From Pseudomonas schmalbachii (GTDB taxonomy: Bacteria > Pseudomonadota > Gammaproteobacteria > Pseudomonadales > Pseudomonadaceae): a DNA stretch of 64,000 bases. The position numbers and the translations under genes are program-made. Below, piece after piece: positions 38,780 to 48,622 of this stretch. The stretch lies in NCBI RefSeq assembly GCF_017589465.1, contig NZ_JAELYA010000001.1:682001-746000 (forward strand). Direction: 5' to 3'. How positions within the stretch are numbered: the first letter of the stretch is position 1; each line of letters starts with the position of its first letter. The notes beneath the pieces were generated by a model that had not been told where the DNA came from, did no database searches, and was given only the letters and a program-made list of their open reading frames with translations.

Positions 38780-38806
38780 CGAATTCACGGAGAGAATGAG
38801 CCCGTC

Positions 38807-40336
38807 ATGATTCTGCCCTGGCTAATCCTGATCCCCTTTATCGGCGGCTTCCTCTGCTGGATCGCCGAGTACACCAGCAAGACCCTGCCCCGCTGGATCG
38901 CGCTGCTGTCGATGACCCTGACCCTGTTCCTCAGCCTGTGGATCTGGCACACGGGGAACTTCCAGTACGCGCCCACGCCGGGCGCCGATCCGCAGTGGAC
39001 TCTCGAGTTCAAGCTGCAGTGGATCGAGCGCTTCGGCATCAGCGTGCACCTGGCGATGGACGGCCTGTCGCTGCTGATGGTCGCCCTCACCGGCCTGCTC
39101 GGCGTGCTGTCGGTTCTCTGTTCGTGGAACGAGATCCAGCGCCGCATCGGTTTCTTCCACCTGAACCTGCTGTGGATTCTGGGTGGTGTGATCGGCGTGT
39201 TCCTGGCCATCGACATGTTCCTGTTCTTCTTCTTCTGGGAAATGATGCTGGTGCCGATGTACTTCCTCATCGCGCTCTGGGGTCACAGCTCGGAAGACGG
39301 CAAGCGCACCCGCATCTACGCCGCCACCAAGTTCTTCATCTTCACCCAGGCCAGCGGCCTGATCATGCTGGTGGCGATCCTCGGTCTGGTGTTCGTGCAC
39401 TACAACAGCACCGGCGTGCTGACCTTCGACTACGCCCAGCTGCTGAAGACCGAACTCGCCCCGGGTGTGGAATGGCTGCTGATGCTTGGCTTCTTCGCCG
39501 CCTTCGCGGTGAAGACGCCGGTGGTCCCGGTCCACTCCTGGCTGCCTGACGCCCACGCCCAGGCGCCGACCGCGGGTTCCGTCGACCTCGCCGGCATCCT
39601 GCTGAAGACCGCCGCCTACGGCCTGATCCGCTTCTCCCTGCCGCTGTTCCCCAACGCGTCGGCGGAGTTCGCGCCGATCGCCATGTGGCTCGGCATCATC
39701 GGCATCTTCTACGGCGCCGTGCTGTCCTTCGCGCAGACCGACATCAAGCGCCTGGTGGCCTACTCCAGCGTGTCGCACATGGGCTTCGTGATCATCGGCA
39801 TCTACTCCGGCAGCCCGCAGGCCATGCAGGGCGTGGTGATCCAGATGATCGCCCACGGCCTCTCGGCAGCCGCGCTCTTCATCCTGTGCGGCCAGCTCTA
39901 CGAGCGGCTGCACACCCGCGACATGCGCAAGATGGGCGGCCTGTGGTCGCGCATGCCGTACCTGCCGGCGGTCAGCCTGTTCTTCGCCACCGCGTCGCTG
40001 GGCCTGCCGGGCACCGGCAACTTCGTCGGCGAGTTCCTGATCCTGATCGGCGCGTTCAAGGTGGTTCCGACCATCACCGTGATCGCCACCTTCGGCCTGG
40101 TGTTCGCCTCGGTCTACTCGCTGATCATGATCCACCGCGCCTACTTTGGCCCGTCCAATTCGGACAAGGACGTCGCAGGCCTGAACTACCGCGAACTGAG
40201 CATGGTGCTCGGGCTGGCGGTGCTGCTGATCCTGCTCGGCGTGTACCCGCAACCGGTGCTCGATACCTCGGCCGCAACCATGCATGGCGTCCAGCAGTGG
40301 CTGAACGCTGCCTATTCCACCCTTGCAGCACGGTAG
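38807..40336 (+). CDS. nuoM: NADH-quinone oxidoreductase subunit M
   Basis: Antiporter-like proton pump subunit of 509 residues. It has the helix-5 glutamate ([19 protein letters not shown]), [20 protein letters not shown] and the conserved late lysine region in [20 protein letters not shown]. It lies 27 nt after nuoL. Confidence 0.96.
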   Translation: MILPWLILIPFIGGFLCWIAEYTSKTLPRWIALLSMTLTLFLSLWIWHTGNFQYAPTPGADPQWTLEFKLQWIERFGISVHLAMDGLSLLMVALTGLLGVLSVLCSWNEIQRRIGFFHLNLLWILGGVIGVFLAIDMFLFFFFWEMMLVPMYFLIALWGHSSEDGKRTRIYAATKFFIFTQASGLIMLVAILGLVFVHYNSTGVLTFDYAQLLKTELAPGVEWLLMLGFFAAFAVKTPVVPVHSWLPDAHAQAPTAGSVDLAGILLKTAAYGLIRFSLPLFPNASAEFAPIAMWLGIIGIFYGAVLSFAQTDIKRLVAYSSVSHMGFVIIGIYSGSPQAMQGVVIQMIAHGLSAAALFILCGQLYERLHTRDMRKMGGLWSRMPYLPAVSLFFATASLGLPGTGNFVGEFLILIGAFKVVPTITVIATFGLVFASVYSLIMIHRAYFGPSNSDKDVAGLNYRELSMVLGLAVLLILLGVYPQPVLDTSAATMHGVQQWLNAAYSTLAAR

Positions 40337-40343
40337 TCGCGAA

Positions 40344-41810
40344 ATGACCTTCACGATCCAACACTTCATCGCGCTCCTGCCGCTGCTCATCACCAGCGCC
40401 ACCCTGGTGGTGGTGATGCTGGCCGTGGCCTGGAAACGCCATCACACACTCACCGCGACCCTCTCGATCATCGGCCTCAACCTGGCGCTGATCTCGATCC
40501 TCCCGGTGCTCAATGTCACCCCGCTGGAAGTCACGCCGCTGCTGCTGGTCGACAACTTCGCCTGCTTCTACATGGCGTTGATCCTGGTTGCCTCCCTCGC
40601 CTGCGCGACCCTCGCGCATGCCTACATGGAGAGCTACCCGGGCAACCGCGAGGAACTCTACCTGCTCCTGCTGCTGGCGACCGCCGGCGGCCTGGTGCTG
40701 GTGAGCGCGCAGAACCTGGCCAGCCTGTTCATCGGCCTGGAGCTGCTGTCGGTGCCGGTCTACGGCATGGTCGCCTATGCCTTCTTCAACAAGCGCAGCC
40801 TGGAAGCGGGCATCAAGTACACCGTGCTGTCCGCTGGTGGCTCGGCCTTCATGCTGTTCGGCATGGCCATGCTCTACGCCGAAGCCGGCAGCCTGAGCTT
40901 CGCCGGTCTCGGCGCGCAACTGGCCGAAGGCACCAGCCACAGCCCGCTGCTGGTCATCGGCGTCGGCATGATGATCGTCGGCCTGGGCTTCAAGCTGTCG
41001 CTGGCGCCCTTCCACCTGTGGACCCCGGACGTCTACGAAGGCGCCCCGGCGCCGGTAGCGGCGTTCCTCGCCACGGCGAGCAAGGTCGCGGTGTTCGTGG
41101 TGCTGCTGCGTCTGTTCCAGATCGCCCCGGTTGCGCTGGAAAACAGCCTGCTGCAGATCGCCCTGAGCGTCATCGCCATCGCCTCGATCCTGATCGGTAA
41201 CCTGCTGGCGCTGACCCAGAGCAACCTCAAGCGTCTGCTCGGCTACTCCTCGATCGCCCACTTCGGCTACCTGCTGGTGGCGCTGATCGCGAGCAAGGGC
41301 CTGGCCGTGGAAGCCGTCGGCGTCTACCTGACCACCTACGTGCTGACCTCCCTTGGCGCCTTCGGTGTGGTGACCCTGATGTCGACCCCGTACAGCGGTC
41401 GCGATGCCGATGCGCTGTTCGAGTACCGCGGCCTGTTCTGGCGCCGTCCGGTGCTGACCGGCGTGCTCACCGTGATGATGCTGTCGCTGGCGGGCATCCC
41501 GATGACCGCAGGCTTCATCGGCAAGTTCTACGTGATCGCCACCGGCGTCGAATCGCACCTGTGGTGGCTGATCGGCACCCTGGTACTGGGCAGCGCCATC
41601 GGCCTGTTCTACTACCTGCGCGTCATGATCACGCTGTTCCTGGTCGAGCCGAACCTGAAGACCCACGACGCGCCGTTCAACTGGGGCCAGCGCGCCGGCG
41701 GCATCATGCTGGTGGCCATCGCCCTGGCGGCGTTCTTCCTCGGCGTCTACCCGCAGCCGCTGCTGGACCTGCTGCAGCACTCCGGCCTGGCCGTCGCTGC
41801 CGCCGGCTGA
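40344..41810 (+). CDS. nuoN: NADH-quinone oxidoreductase subunit N
   Basis: Third antiporter-like subunit; 488 residues and 14 helices. Conserved segments are [42 protein letters not shown] and [20 protein letters not shown]. The ATG at [15 protein letters not shown], 7 nt after nuoM, is chosen over an in-frame TTG inside nuoM. It is the last gene of the operon and a strong terminator follows. Confidence 0.96.
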   Translation: MTFTIQHFIALLPLLITSATLVVVMLAVAWKRHHTLTATLSIIGLNLALISILPVLNVTPLEVTPLLLVDNFACFYMALILVASLACATLAHAYMESYPGNREELYLLLLLATAGGLVLVSAQNLASLFIGLELLSVPVYGMVAYAFFNKRSLEAGIKYTVLSAGGSAFMLFGMAMLYAEAGSLSFAGLGAQLAEGTSHSPLLVIGVGMMIVGLGFKLSLAPFHLWTPDVYEGAPAPVAAFLATASKVAVFVVLLRLFQIAPVALENSLLQIALSVIAIASILIGNLLALTQSNLKRLLGYSSIAHFGYLLVALIASKGLAVEAVGVYLTTYVLTSLGAFGVVTLMSTPYSGRDADALFEYRGLFWRRPVLTGVLTVMMLSLAGIPMTAGFIGKFYVIATGVESHLWWLIGTLVLGSAIGLFYYLRVMITLFLVEPNLKTHDAPFNWGQRAGGIMLVAIALAAFFLGVYPQPLLDLLQHSGLAVAAAG

Positions 41811-41825
41811 GCCAGCAAGGCAACG

Positions 41826-41856
41826 AGAAACCCCGCTTCGGCGGGGTTTTTCTTTT
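41826..41856 (+). terminator. Terminator of the nuo operon
   Basis: A 9-bp stem (AAACCCCGC / GCGGGGTTT) with a TTCG tetraloop and a long T-rich tail, 15 nt after nuoN. Confidence 0.95.
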
Positions 41857-42022
41857 CTCCCCTCCCCTTTTCGCGCAACCCCCTGCCTCGTCGATCCATT
41901 GCGCCACGCAGCGGCGTATTCGCACCTCTCGTCGGATCGAAATGCCCGCGGATCAAGAACGCTGCGCCGCCGCCGACAACCGATATGTCCCACGATTCCA
42001 GTTATAACAAGGACATACAACC

Positions 42023-44167
42023 ATGCACCTGCGTCGTCTCTCCATTCAATGGAAGATCACCCTGCTCGCCGGCTTCTGCCTGCTCGGGGTGGTTTCCCTG
42101 CTGGTCGGCCTTTCGGTCTACCGCATGCAGCACAGCACCGCCCTGGTCAAGGAATCCAGCACCCGCATGCTCGACGACTCCGCCCAGGCCCAACTGCAGT
42201 CGCAAGGCGAAGTCCAGGCCATGCGCATCCAGCGCTATTTCATGGACACCTACCAGTACGGCAAGGGTTTCGCCCGCCAGGTGATATTCCTGCGCGACCA
42301 GGCGGAAAAGCGCTTCCTCGATGCCTATGACCTGCGCGAGGACCTGGTCAGCCAGGTACGCAACGCCCTGGAGTCCTACCCGGAACTGCTCGGCCTGTAC
42401 GTCGCCTTCGAGCCGAACGCCCTGGACGGCAAGGACAACTTGTTCGAAGGCCAGTCGACCCTCGGCAGCAACGACAAGGGCCGCTTCTCGATCTACTGGG
42501 CGCAGGCCGTACCCGGCCAGTTGCAATCGGAGTCCATGACCGAAGCGCAACTCTCCGACACCACCCCCGGCCCCAGCGGCAGCGCCTACAACGCCTGGTA
42601 CACCTGCCCGATGAGCAGCGGCAAGCCGTGCGTACTGGAGCCCTATTTCGACAACGTCGGCGAACGCCAGATGCTGATGACCAGCATCGCCTTCCCGCTG
42701 GAGCAGAACGGCAAGATCGTCGGCGTGATGGGAGTCGACATCAGCCTGGACAAGCTGCAGGAAATCAGCCGGCAAGGCAGCGGCGAGCTGTATGCCGGCA
42801 AGGGCGGCGTCAGCATCGTCAGCCCGGCCGGACTGCTGGCCGGCCATAGCGCCGATGAGTCCCGCCTGAGCCAGAAGATCGCCCAGGTCTATCCGGAACA
42901 TGCCAACGAACTGATGCAGGCGTTCGCCGGCGGCAAGGAACGCATCCTGCGCCACGCCGACCTGCTGCGCGTGCTGGAGCCCCTGCAGCCGATTCCCGGA
43001 GCCAAGCCCTGGACCGTGATGCTGGAAATCCCCCAGGAAACCGTGCTCGGTCCCGCCATCGCCCTGCAACAGCAGCTCGACCAGCAGCGCACCCAGGGCA
43101 CCCTCGCCGAACTGGGCCTCGGACTGCTGGCCGTGCTTCTCGGCCTGCTGGCGGTATGGCTGACTGCCCGCGGCGTGACCCGTCCCATCCTCGGCCTGGC
43201 CGGCATGCTGCGCGACATCGCCAGCGGCGAAGGCGACCTGACCCGCCGCCTGAACTCCGCCAGCCAGGACGAGCTGGGCGAGCTGGCCGGCTGGTTCAAC
43301 CGTTTCCTCGACAAGCTGCAGCCGATCATCCGCGACGTGAAGGCCTCGGTGCAGGACGCCCGCGCCACCGCCGACCAGTCCTCGTCCGTCGCCAGCCAGA
43401 CCAGCGCCGGCATGCACCAGCAGTTCCGCGAAATCGACCAGGTCGCCACCGCCTCGCAGGAAATGAGCGCCACCGCACATGACGTCGCCAACAGCGCCGC
43501 CCTGGCCGCCGACGCCGCGCGCGGCGCCGACAGCGCAACCCGCGACGGCCTCGGCGTGATCGAGAACACCACGCGGATGATCGACAGCCTGGCCAGCGAG
43601 ATGAGCCTGGCCATGCGCCAGGTGGAAGGCCTGGCGGCGAGCAGCGAGAAGATCGGTTCGGTACTGGAAGTGATCCGCGCCATCGCCGAGCAGACCAACC
43701 TGCTGGCGCTCAACGCCGCCATCGAAGCGGCCCGTGCCGGCGACGCCGGACGCGGCTTCGCGGTGGTCGCCGACGAGGTGCGCGGCCTCGCCCGACGCAC
43801 ACAGGATTCGGTGGAGGAAATCCGCCAGGTGATCGAGAGCCTGCAGAGCGACACCCGCGAGGTGGTCGGCGCGATGAGCAACAGCCACCGCCAGGCGCAG
43901 GGCAGCGTCAGCCAGGTCGAACAGGCGGTCGCCGCCCTGCAACGCATCGGCGACGCAGTCGGGGTAATCAACGACATGAACCTGCAGATCGCCAGCGCCG
44001 CCGAGGAACAGAGCGCGGTGGCCGAAGAGATCAACCGCAATGTCGCTGGCATCCGCGACGTCACCGAGTCGCTTTCCGGCCAGGCGGACGAATCGGCGCA
44101 GATCAGCCGCTCGCTGAACGAACTGGCCAATCACCAGCAGGGGCTGATGCAGCACTTCCGCGTCTGA
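42023..44167 (+). CDS. tlpQ: Methyl-accepting chemotaxis protein, TlpQ-like (polyamine/histamine receptor type)
   Basis: Transmembrane chemoreceptor of 714 residues: TM1 about 13-35, a large periplasmic double-Cache domain about 50-345 ([13 protein letters not shown] and [16 protein letters not shown] mark the membrane-distal module), TM2 about 355-380, HAMP, then the signalling coiled coil with hairpin tip [20 protein letters not shown]. Length and position downstream of nuo match P. aeruginosa TlpQ, which binds histamine, putrescine, agmatine and related amines. Ligand specificity is inferred from this match. No C-terminal CheR-docking pentapeptide was seen. Confidence 0.85.
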   Translation: MHLRRLSIQWKITLLAGFCLLGVVSLLVGLSVYRMQHSTALVKESSTRMLDDSAQAQLQSQGEVQAMRIQRYFMDTYQYGKGFARQVIFLRDQAEKRFLDAYDLREDLVSQVRNALESYPELLGLYVAFEPNALDGKDNLFEGQSTLGSNDKGRFSIYWAQAVPGQLQSESMTEAQLSDTTPGPSGSAYNAWYTCPMSSGKPCVLEPYFDNVGERQMLMTSIAFPLEQNGKIVGVMGVDISLDKLQEISRQGSGELYAGKGGVSIVSPAGLLAGHSADESRLSQKIAQVYPEHANELMQAFAGGKERILRHADLLRVLEPLQPIPGAKPWTVMLEIPQETVLGPAIALQQQLDQQRTQGTLAELGLGLLAVLLGLLAVWLTARGVTRPILGLAGMLRDIASGEGDLTRRLNSASQDELGELAGWFNRFLDKLQPIIRDVKASVQDARATADQSSSVASQTSAGMHQQFREIDQVATASQEMSATAHDVANSAALAADAARGADSATRDGLGVIENTTRMIDSLASEMSLAMRQVEGLAASSEKIGSVLEVIRAIAEQTNLLALNAAIEAARAGDAGRGFAVVADEVRGLARRTQDSVEEIRQVIESLQSDTREVVGAMSNSHRQAQGSVSQVEQAVAALQRIGDAVGVINDMNLQIASAAEEQSAVAEEINRNVAGIRDVTESLSGQADESAQISRSLNELANHQQGLMQHFRV

Positions 44168-44190
44168 GGTCCCAACCGGCGGAGCTACCT

Positions 44191-44346
44191 GTAGGTTGGG
44201 CTGAGCCCGCGAAGCCCAACGGCAATGTTGGGCTTCACTGCGTTCAGCGCCAACCTACGTCCGGCCAATCCGCAACCTGTAGGTTGGGCTGAGCCTGCGA
44301 AGCCCAACGGCGGTGTTGGGCTTCACTGCGTTCAGCGCCAACCTAC
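44191..44346. repeat. Two tandem copies of a 68-bp REP-type palindromic unit
   Basis: Copies at 44191-44258 and 44279-44346 differ at about three positions. Each starts GTAGGTTGGGCTGAGC and ends GCGCCAACCTAC, forming an imperfect palindrome with inner AAGCCCAAC/GTTGGGCTT arms. The unit lies between the converging tlpQ and bqsS genes. The 5' GTAG is typical of REPs mobilised by RAYT transposases. Confidence 0.9.
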
Positions 44347-44358
44347 AGTCCGGCCAAC

Positions 44359-45684
44359 CTACGCCCGGGCGACCTTGAGCGGCAGTTCGATGCATACCCG
44401 CAGCCCGCCGAGGTCGCTGCTTTCCAGACGTAGCCGACCGCCGCAGGCCTCGGCGATATCGCGGGCGATGCCCAGTCCCAGGCCATGTCCGGCCACTTGC
44501 TCGTCCAGCCGGGTGCCGCGCTCCAGCACGCTGTCACGTTGTCCCTCAGGGATTCCCGGACCATCGTCGTCCACCTGCAACAGATAGCCGTCCGCGCGCT
44601 TCTCGATACTCAGGCGGACACGCCCGTCGGCCCATTTGCAGGCGTTGTCGAGCAGGTTGCCGAGCAGTTCCAGCAAGTCCTCGCGGTCGAACGGCAGGCG
44701 CAGGCCCGGTTGCGCCTGCCAGTCGATGTCCAGATGCTCGCCATGGATCAGCCGCAGCATGTCGCACAGGCTCGGCAGCTCCTCCGCGCAATCGAAATGC
44801 GCGCCGGGCAGCGCCTCGCCCACCAGCCGCGCGCGGCCCAGTTCGCGGGCCAGACGCTGGTCGATCTGCTCCAGATGCTCCTGCAGCAAACGACGCAGTT
44901 CCGGCTGGGCGCGCACTTCTTCGCGGTCGGCCAGGCTGATCAGCACCGCCAGCGGTGTCTTCAGCGCATGACCGAGATTGCCCAGGGCATTGCGCGAGCG
45001 GCGCAGGCTCTCTTCGGTGTACTGCAGCAGGTGGTTGACCTGGTCGACCAGCGGCGTCAGTTCAAGCGGCACCTGGCTGTCCAGCTGGCTGCGCTGGCCT
45101 TCCTGCAACTGGGCAATCTGCTGGCGCACCTGTTCCAGCGGACGCAGCGCGCGGCGCACCGCCAGGCGCTGGAGGAAGAGGATCAGCAGCAGCGCCAACC
45201 CGCCGACGCCAAGACCGATCCAGCGCAGGCGCTCCAGCCGTTGCAGCACCGGACCGTAGTCCTGCGCGACGGCGATCTGCAGGTTGAGGCCGATACGCCG
45301 GTAGTCGCCACGAAACAGCAGCAGGTGCTGGCCTTCCGGTCCATCCGCCAGTTCCGCCACCAGCCCCTTGTGCGCCGGCATCGGCAGATCGTGGTCCCAG
45401 AGCGAGCGGGAACGCCAGGTGGTGTCGTCGAAACGGATCAGGAAATAGCGCCCGGAATACAGCCGCTCATAGATCGCATCGACCCGTTGCGGGTCGAGCT
45501 GCAGGCCGGCCGGGCCGCGCTGGATCGCCACCAGCAAGCTCTCCGCCTCTTCCTGCAGGCCGTTGCTGAGATAGCGCCGCAGCCCCTGGTCGAACACCCA
45601 CAGGCCGGTCTGCGCCAGCACCACGCCGATCACCAGCAGCACCGCGCCGAGACCGATGCTCAGTCGGCGCTGGATGGAATTCAA
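44359..45684 (-). CDS. bqsS: Two-component sensor kinase BqsS/CarS
   Basis: Sensor of the BqsRS (CarSR) system, which in P. aeruginosa responds to extracellular Fe(II) and calcium. The 441-residue protein has TM1 (about 9-29), a periplasmic region (about 30-154), TM2 (about 155-172), HAMP, phospho-acceptor H239 in [14 protein letters not shown], an N-box [12 protein letters not shown] and ATP lid [14 protein letters not shown]. The first codon is TTG, overlapping the bqsR stop by 4 nt. The iron-binding RExxE motif reported for P. aeruginosa BqsS is not present; the likely equivalent is QEEAE at 44-48. Confidence 0.88.
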   Translation of the reverse strand: MNSIQRRLSIGLGAVLLVIGVVLAQTGLWVFDQGLRRYLSNGLQEEAESLLVAIQRGPAGLQLDPQRVDAIYERLYSGRYFLIRFDDTTWRSRSLWDHDLPMPAHKGLVAELADGPEGQHLLLFRGDYRRIGLNLQIAVAQDYGPVLQRLERLRWIGLGVGGLALLLILFLQRLAVRRALRPLEQVRQQIAQLQEGQRSQLDSQVPLELTPLVDQVNHLLQYTEESLRRSRNALGNLGHALKTPLAVLISLADREEVRAQPELRRLLQEHLEQIDQRLARELGRARLVGEALPGAHFDCAEELPSLCDMLRLIHGEHLDIDWQAQPGLRLPFDREDLLELLGNLLDNACKWADGRVRLSIEKRADGYLLQVDDDGPGIPEGQRDSVLERGTRLDEQVAGHGLGLGIARDIAEACGGRLRLESSDLGGLRVCIELPLKVARA

Positions 45685-46355
45685 CTCGCCGCCCCGTTGC
45701 CGGCGAAGCGGTAGCCCTGGCCGCGGCGTGTCTCGATCACCTCGCGGCCCAGCTTGCGCCGCAGGTGATTGACATGCACTTCGATGACATTGGAATCACG
45801 CTCGGTTTCGCCGTCGTAGAGATGCTCGGCCAGATGCGATTTGGACAGCAGCTGTCCGGGATGCAGCATGAAGTAGCGCAGCAGGCGGAACTCGGCGGCG
45901 GTCAGATCGATCTCGCGGCCGTCCTGGACCACGCTCTGGCGGCCCTCGTCCAGACGCAGCCCGGCGACGTCCAGATGGCTCTGGTTGGCCAGCCCGTGGG
46001 CACGCCGCAGCAGCGCCTGGATGCGCAGCGACAGTTCTTCGGGATGGAACGGCTTGGTCAGGTAATCGTCGGCGCCGGCCTTCAGCCCGTCGATGCGCTC
46101 GGCCCAGGAGGCGCGGGCGGTGAGGATCAGCACCGGCGTCGCCAGGCCCTGTCCGCGCCATTCGCGCAGCACGTCCAGCCCCGGTTTCCCGGGCAGGCCG
46201 AGGTCGAGGACGATCAGGTCGTAGGGCTCGCTGGCGCCCTGCACGGCGGCGTCGCGGCCGTCGGCCAGCCAGTCCACCGCGTAGCCCTGGCGGGTCAGGC
46301 TGGCGAGCAGTTCGTCGGCGAGCGGTACGTTGTCTTCCACCAGCAAAAGGCGCAT
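45681..46355 (-). CDS. bqsR: Two-component response regulator BqsR/CarR
   Basis: OmpR-family regulator of 224 residues: receiver domain with acidic pocket VEDN, phospho-acceptor D51 ([10 protein letters not shown]) and K in [10 protein letters not shown], then a winged-helix DNA-binding domain ([30 protein letters not shown]). It partners BqsS, with a 4-nt overlap to bqsS and a 1-nt overlap (TGATG) to the upstream PepSY gene. A candidate BqsR box precedes the operon. Confidence 0.92.
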   Translation of the reverse strand: MRLLLVEDNVPLADELLASLTRQGYAVDWLADGRDAAVQGASEPYDLIVLDLGLPGKPGLDVLREWRGQGLATPVLILTARASWAERIDGLKAGADDYLTKPFHPEELSLRIQALLRRAHGLANQSHLDVAGLRLDEGRQSVVQDGREIDLTAAEFRLLRYFMLHPGQLLSKSHLAEHLYDGETERDSNVIEVHVNHLRRKLGREVIETRRGQGYRFAGNGAAS

Positions 46356-46669
46356 CAGTCGTCTTCCTTGTCCTTCAGGATCCGGCCATCACGGGCGTCC
46401 ATCTCGATCTCGCGGACAACCCCGTCGGGAGTGAGCAGCTCCACCTCGTACACGTAGGTGCCGTGCTCCCGCTCCAGCTCCGCTTCCAGCAGGCGCGAGC
46501 CGGGATAACGGGCGAGCGCGCTCTGCAGCAGCTGTTCGAAGGGCAGGATGACGCCCTCCTGGCGCAGGCGCAACGCCGTATCCTGACTCAGGTCACGGGC
46601 AAGCACGGTCCCGCCCGACGAGCCTAGCACCAGGGCCAGCAGGGCCACGCCATATACAGCGTTCTTCAT
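46355..46669 (-). CDS. Exported PepSY-domain protein, second of a tandem pair
   Basis: A 104-residue protein with a signal peptide ([20 protein letters not shown], cleavage near VLA-RD) and one PepSY-type domain ([30 protein letters not shown], then [19 protein letters not shown]). It is paralogous to the gene just upstream. Such proteins are often co-regulated with metal-responsive two-component systems and may bind cations or modulate the sensor; that role is inferred from the operon. The TGATG overlaps on both sides show tight coupling. Confidence 0.85.
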   Translation of the reverse strand: MKNAVYGVALLALVLGSSGGTVLARDLSQDTALRLRQEGVILPFEQLLQSALARYPGSRLLEAELEREHGTYVYEVELLTPDGVVREIEMDARDGRILKDKEDD

Positions 46670-46977
46670 CAGTGGTCCTGGCGATCCCGGACGATTTCAC
46701 CGGTCGCGGCGTCGACCCGCACGTCCCACTCCACGCCCTGGGCATCCAGCACGTCCATCTTGTACACGTAGCGGCCGTGCTCCAGTTCCAGTTCGGTATC
46801 GGACAGCCTGCCGCCCGGGTGCCGGGCGAGAACCGCGGCATTCAGTTCCTCGAAATTCTTGATGGTGCCGGCATCGCGCAGGCGCAGCGCCTCGTCGGGG
46901 CCGATGTCCTTGGCCTGAACGGCGCCAGCGGCAAGGACCAGGGCAAGAGCGGAAAATAGTGCACTCAAGGCTTTCAT
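46669..46977 (-). CDS. Exported PepSY-domain protein, first gene of the bqs operon
   Basis: A 102-residue protein with signal peptide MKALSALFSALALVLAAGAV (cleavage near VQA-KD) and a PepSY-type domain (AAVLARHPGGRLSDTELELEHGRYVYKMDVL, then DVRVDAATGEIVRDRQDH). It is preceded by AGGAG and by the candidate BqsR box 52 nt upstream. The mature part is acidic at its C-terminus, compatible with cation binding, though no ligand is known to me. Confidence 0.85.
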   Translation of the reverse strand: MKALSALFSALALVLAAGAVQAKDIGPDEALRLRDAGTIKNFEELNAAVLARHPGGRLSDTELELEHGRYVYKMDVLDAQGVEWDVRVDAATGEIVRDRQDH

Positions 46978-47028
46978 GAGGATTCTCCTCGCTGTGATTT
47001 TTCGACAGTTGCAGGTTAGCGCGAAGGA

Positions 47029-47044
47029 CTTAAACCAAGCTGAA
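47029..47044 (-). promoter_or_regulatory. Candidate BqsR box upstream of the PepSY-bqsRS operon
   Basis: On the minus strand the sequence reads TTCAG-N6-TTAAG, one base off the TTAAG-N6-TTAAG direct repeat described for BqsR. It lies 52-67 nt before the first gene of the operon, which suggests autoregulation. Confidence 0.65.
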
Positions 47045-47102
47045 CGACTTTCCCTACATCATTCATAGGATGAAGTATTCCTGGCCGGACACGCGGCTCC
47101 TT

Positions 47103-47108
47103 TATAAT
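47103..47108 (+). promoter_or_regulatory. Candidate -10 hexamer of the patatin-like gene
   Basis: A perfect TATAAT 63 nt upstream of the start codon. No convincing -35 at standard spacing. Confidence 0.35.
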
Positions 47109-47171
47109 CCCGCCTCTTGAGCCTGCTTGCAGCGCGAGCCCGCGCAGGCTCCTGCTGCTGCGAGGCCCCGC

Positions 47172-48251
47172 ATGACCGCCATCCAGATCAAGTCCCCCGC
47201 CCTCACCCTCAAGGCCGGAGCCCGCGCACTGCGGCGCATCCGCGAACAGGGCCTGGCGCCTGCCGATGTCGGCATCCTGCCCGGCGCCGCGGGTGGCCCG
47301 AAAGCCCTCGGCATCCAGGGGCTGGACCTGGCGATCTTCGGCGAATGGCTGCTACGCGCGCCACGCGAGCGCTCGTTGATCGGCGCCTCCATCGGCTCCT
47401 GGCGCTTCGCCAGCGCCTGCCTGGCCGACCCGGTCGCCGGCATTCGCCGCCTGGGCGAGCTGTACACCGCACAGCGCTTCGCCAGGAACGCCAGCCTGGC
47501 CGACGTCTCCCGCAGTTGCGCGCAGATGCTCGACGACCTGCTCGCCGGCCAGGACACCAGCGTACTGAGCAACCCGTGGTATCGGCTCAATGTCGTGGTG
47601 GTGAAAAGCCACGGCCGGCTGGCCCATGACAGCAAGGGCTCGCTGAGCCTCGGCCTCGGCGCGGTGATCCGCGACAATCTGGTCGGCCGCCGCCATCTGC
47701 ATCGACACTTCGAACGGGTGATCCTGCACGATGCGCGGATGGCCCCGCCGCTGGCCGCCCTGAATGACTTTCCCTCGCGCTGCCTGCACCTGGAAGTCGG
47801 CAACCTGCGCCACGCCCTGCTCGCTTCAGGTTCGATCCCGATGGTGATGGAAGGCGTGCGCGACATTCCCGGCGTCGGCCCGGGCACCTACCGCGACGGC
47901 GGGCTGCTCGACTATCACCTCGACCTGCCCTACCAGCCCGGTGGCGTGGTGCTCTACCCGCACTTCACCGACAAGGTCATCCCCGGCTGGTTCGACAAGG
48001 GCCTGCCATGGCGCCGTGGCGACGCGAATCGGCTGCAGGACGTCCTGCTGCTGGCGCCCTCGCGCGAGTACCTGGCCCGGCTGCCGCACAACAAGCTGCC
48101 GGATCGAAAGGACTTCAAGCACTACCTGGGCGACGACGCCGGCCGCGAGCGCTACTGGTGCAAGGCGATGGACGAGAGCCGGCGGATGGGCGACGAGTTC
48201 CTCGAACTGGCGGACAGCGGCCGGCTGGGCGAGCGTTTGCAGCCGCTTTGA
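47172..48251 (+). CDS. Patatin-like phospholipase family protein
   Basis: A 359-residue serine hydrolase-type protein. The glycine-rich oxyanion segment is ILPGAAGGPKALG, the nucleophile S73 is in IGASIGSWRF (GxSxG), and the dyad aspartate D242 is in YRDGGLLDYHLDL, so all catalytic elements of the patatin fold are present. No signal peptide is seen, so it is probably cytoplasmic. The substrate is unknown. The ATG at MTAIQIKSPALTLKAG is chosen over an upstream in-frame start. It is divergent from the bqs operon, and the BqsR box lies in the shared region. Confidence 0.82.
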   Translation: MTAIQIKSPALTLKAGARALRRIREQGLAPADVGILPGAAGGPKALGIQGLDLAIFGEWLLRAPRERSLIGASIGSWRFASACLADPVAGIRRLGELYTAQRFARNASLADVSRSCAQMLDDLLAGQDTSVLSNPWYRLNVVVVKSHGRLAHDSKGSLSLGLGAVIRDNLVGRRHLHRHFERVILHDARMAPPLAALNDFPSRCLHLEVGNLRHALLASGSIPMVMEGVRDIPGVGPGTYRDGGLLDYHLDLPYQPGGVVLYPHFTDKVIPGWFDKGLPWRRGDANRLQDVLLLAPSREYLARLPHNKLPDRKDFKHYLGDDAGRERYWCKAMDESRRMGDEFLELADSGRLGERLQPL

Positions 48252-48622
48252 ACTTCCCGGACGGCATGGGTATCGCTGGCGCTCAACCTATCCTACGTAA
48301 CTACGTGGCTGGGCCGGAGCTCGCGTAGGTTGGTGCTGAACGCAGTGAAGCCCAACGATGGCGATGTTGGGCATTGCAGCCCGCTCCTACGGATACTCCG
48401 GCGTTGCGATCCCCTCACCCCAACCCTCTCCCGGAGGGAGAGGGGGCGCGACGGTGTGAGGTGGTACACCATGCCAGCCGGCAACTCCGGACAGTCCCCT
48501 CTCCCTGAGGGAGAGGGTTAGGGTGAGGGGGAAGCATCATGACGATGCAAGACAGTTGCTCCTACGGAAAGCCGGCAGGCAGATCGATGAAGCGTGATCC
48601 ACCCACAAAAGATCGTCCACTG
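48252..48622. repeat. Repeat-rich intergenic region with several repeat families
   Basis: This 371-nt gap has no gene. It contains a half REP of the GGGTATCGC/CAACC-ATCCTACG type (48268-48298), a half copy of the GTAGGTTGG unit (48324-48375), a CCCGCTCCTACGG piece (near 48390), a long inverted repeat CCCCTCACCC...GGGTGAGGGG (48411-48530, with inner CTCTCCC arms) and GCAAGACAGTTGCTCCTACGG ending near 48566. The last element recurs at about 53225 and, inverted, at 57701. Confidence 0.85.
48268..48298. repeat. Half REP element after the patatin-like gene
   Basis: ATGGGTATCGCTGGCGCTCAACCTATCCTACG-type sequence, equivalent to one arm of the units at 53742 and 57597, begins 17 nt after the patatin-like gene. 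The other arm is missing. Confidence 0.7.

Noticed and set aside
36089..38788. 899-codon antisense frame opposite nuoJ-nuoL
   Set aside because: Gln/Glu/Arg-rich shadow of hydrophobic membrane genes; it spans three real genes.
38822..40402. 526-codon antisense frame opposite nuoM
   Set aside because: Shadow of nuoM with the same Gln/Glu/Asp-rich bias.
40125..42020. 631-codon minus frame opposite nuoN
   Set aside because: Runs antisense through nuoN and its terminator; no recognisable protein features.
44191..44346. Short CRISPR array or tandem duplication
   Set aside because: Only two units, each internally palindromic with no variable spacer set and no cas genes; fits REP elements better.
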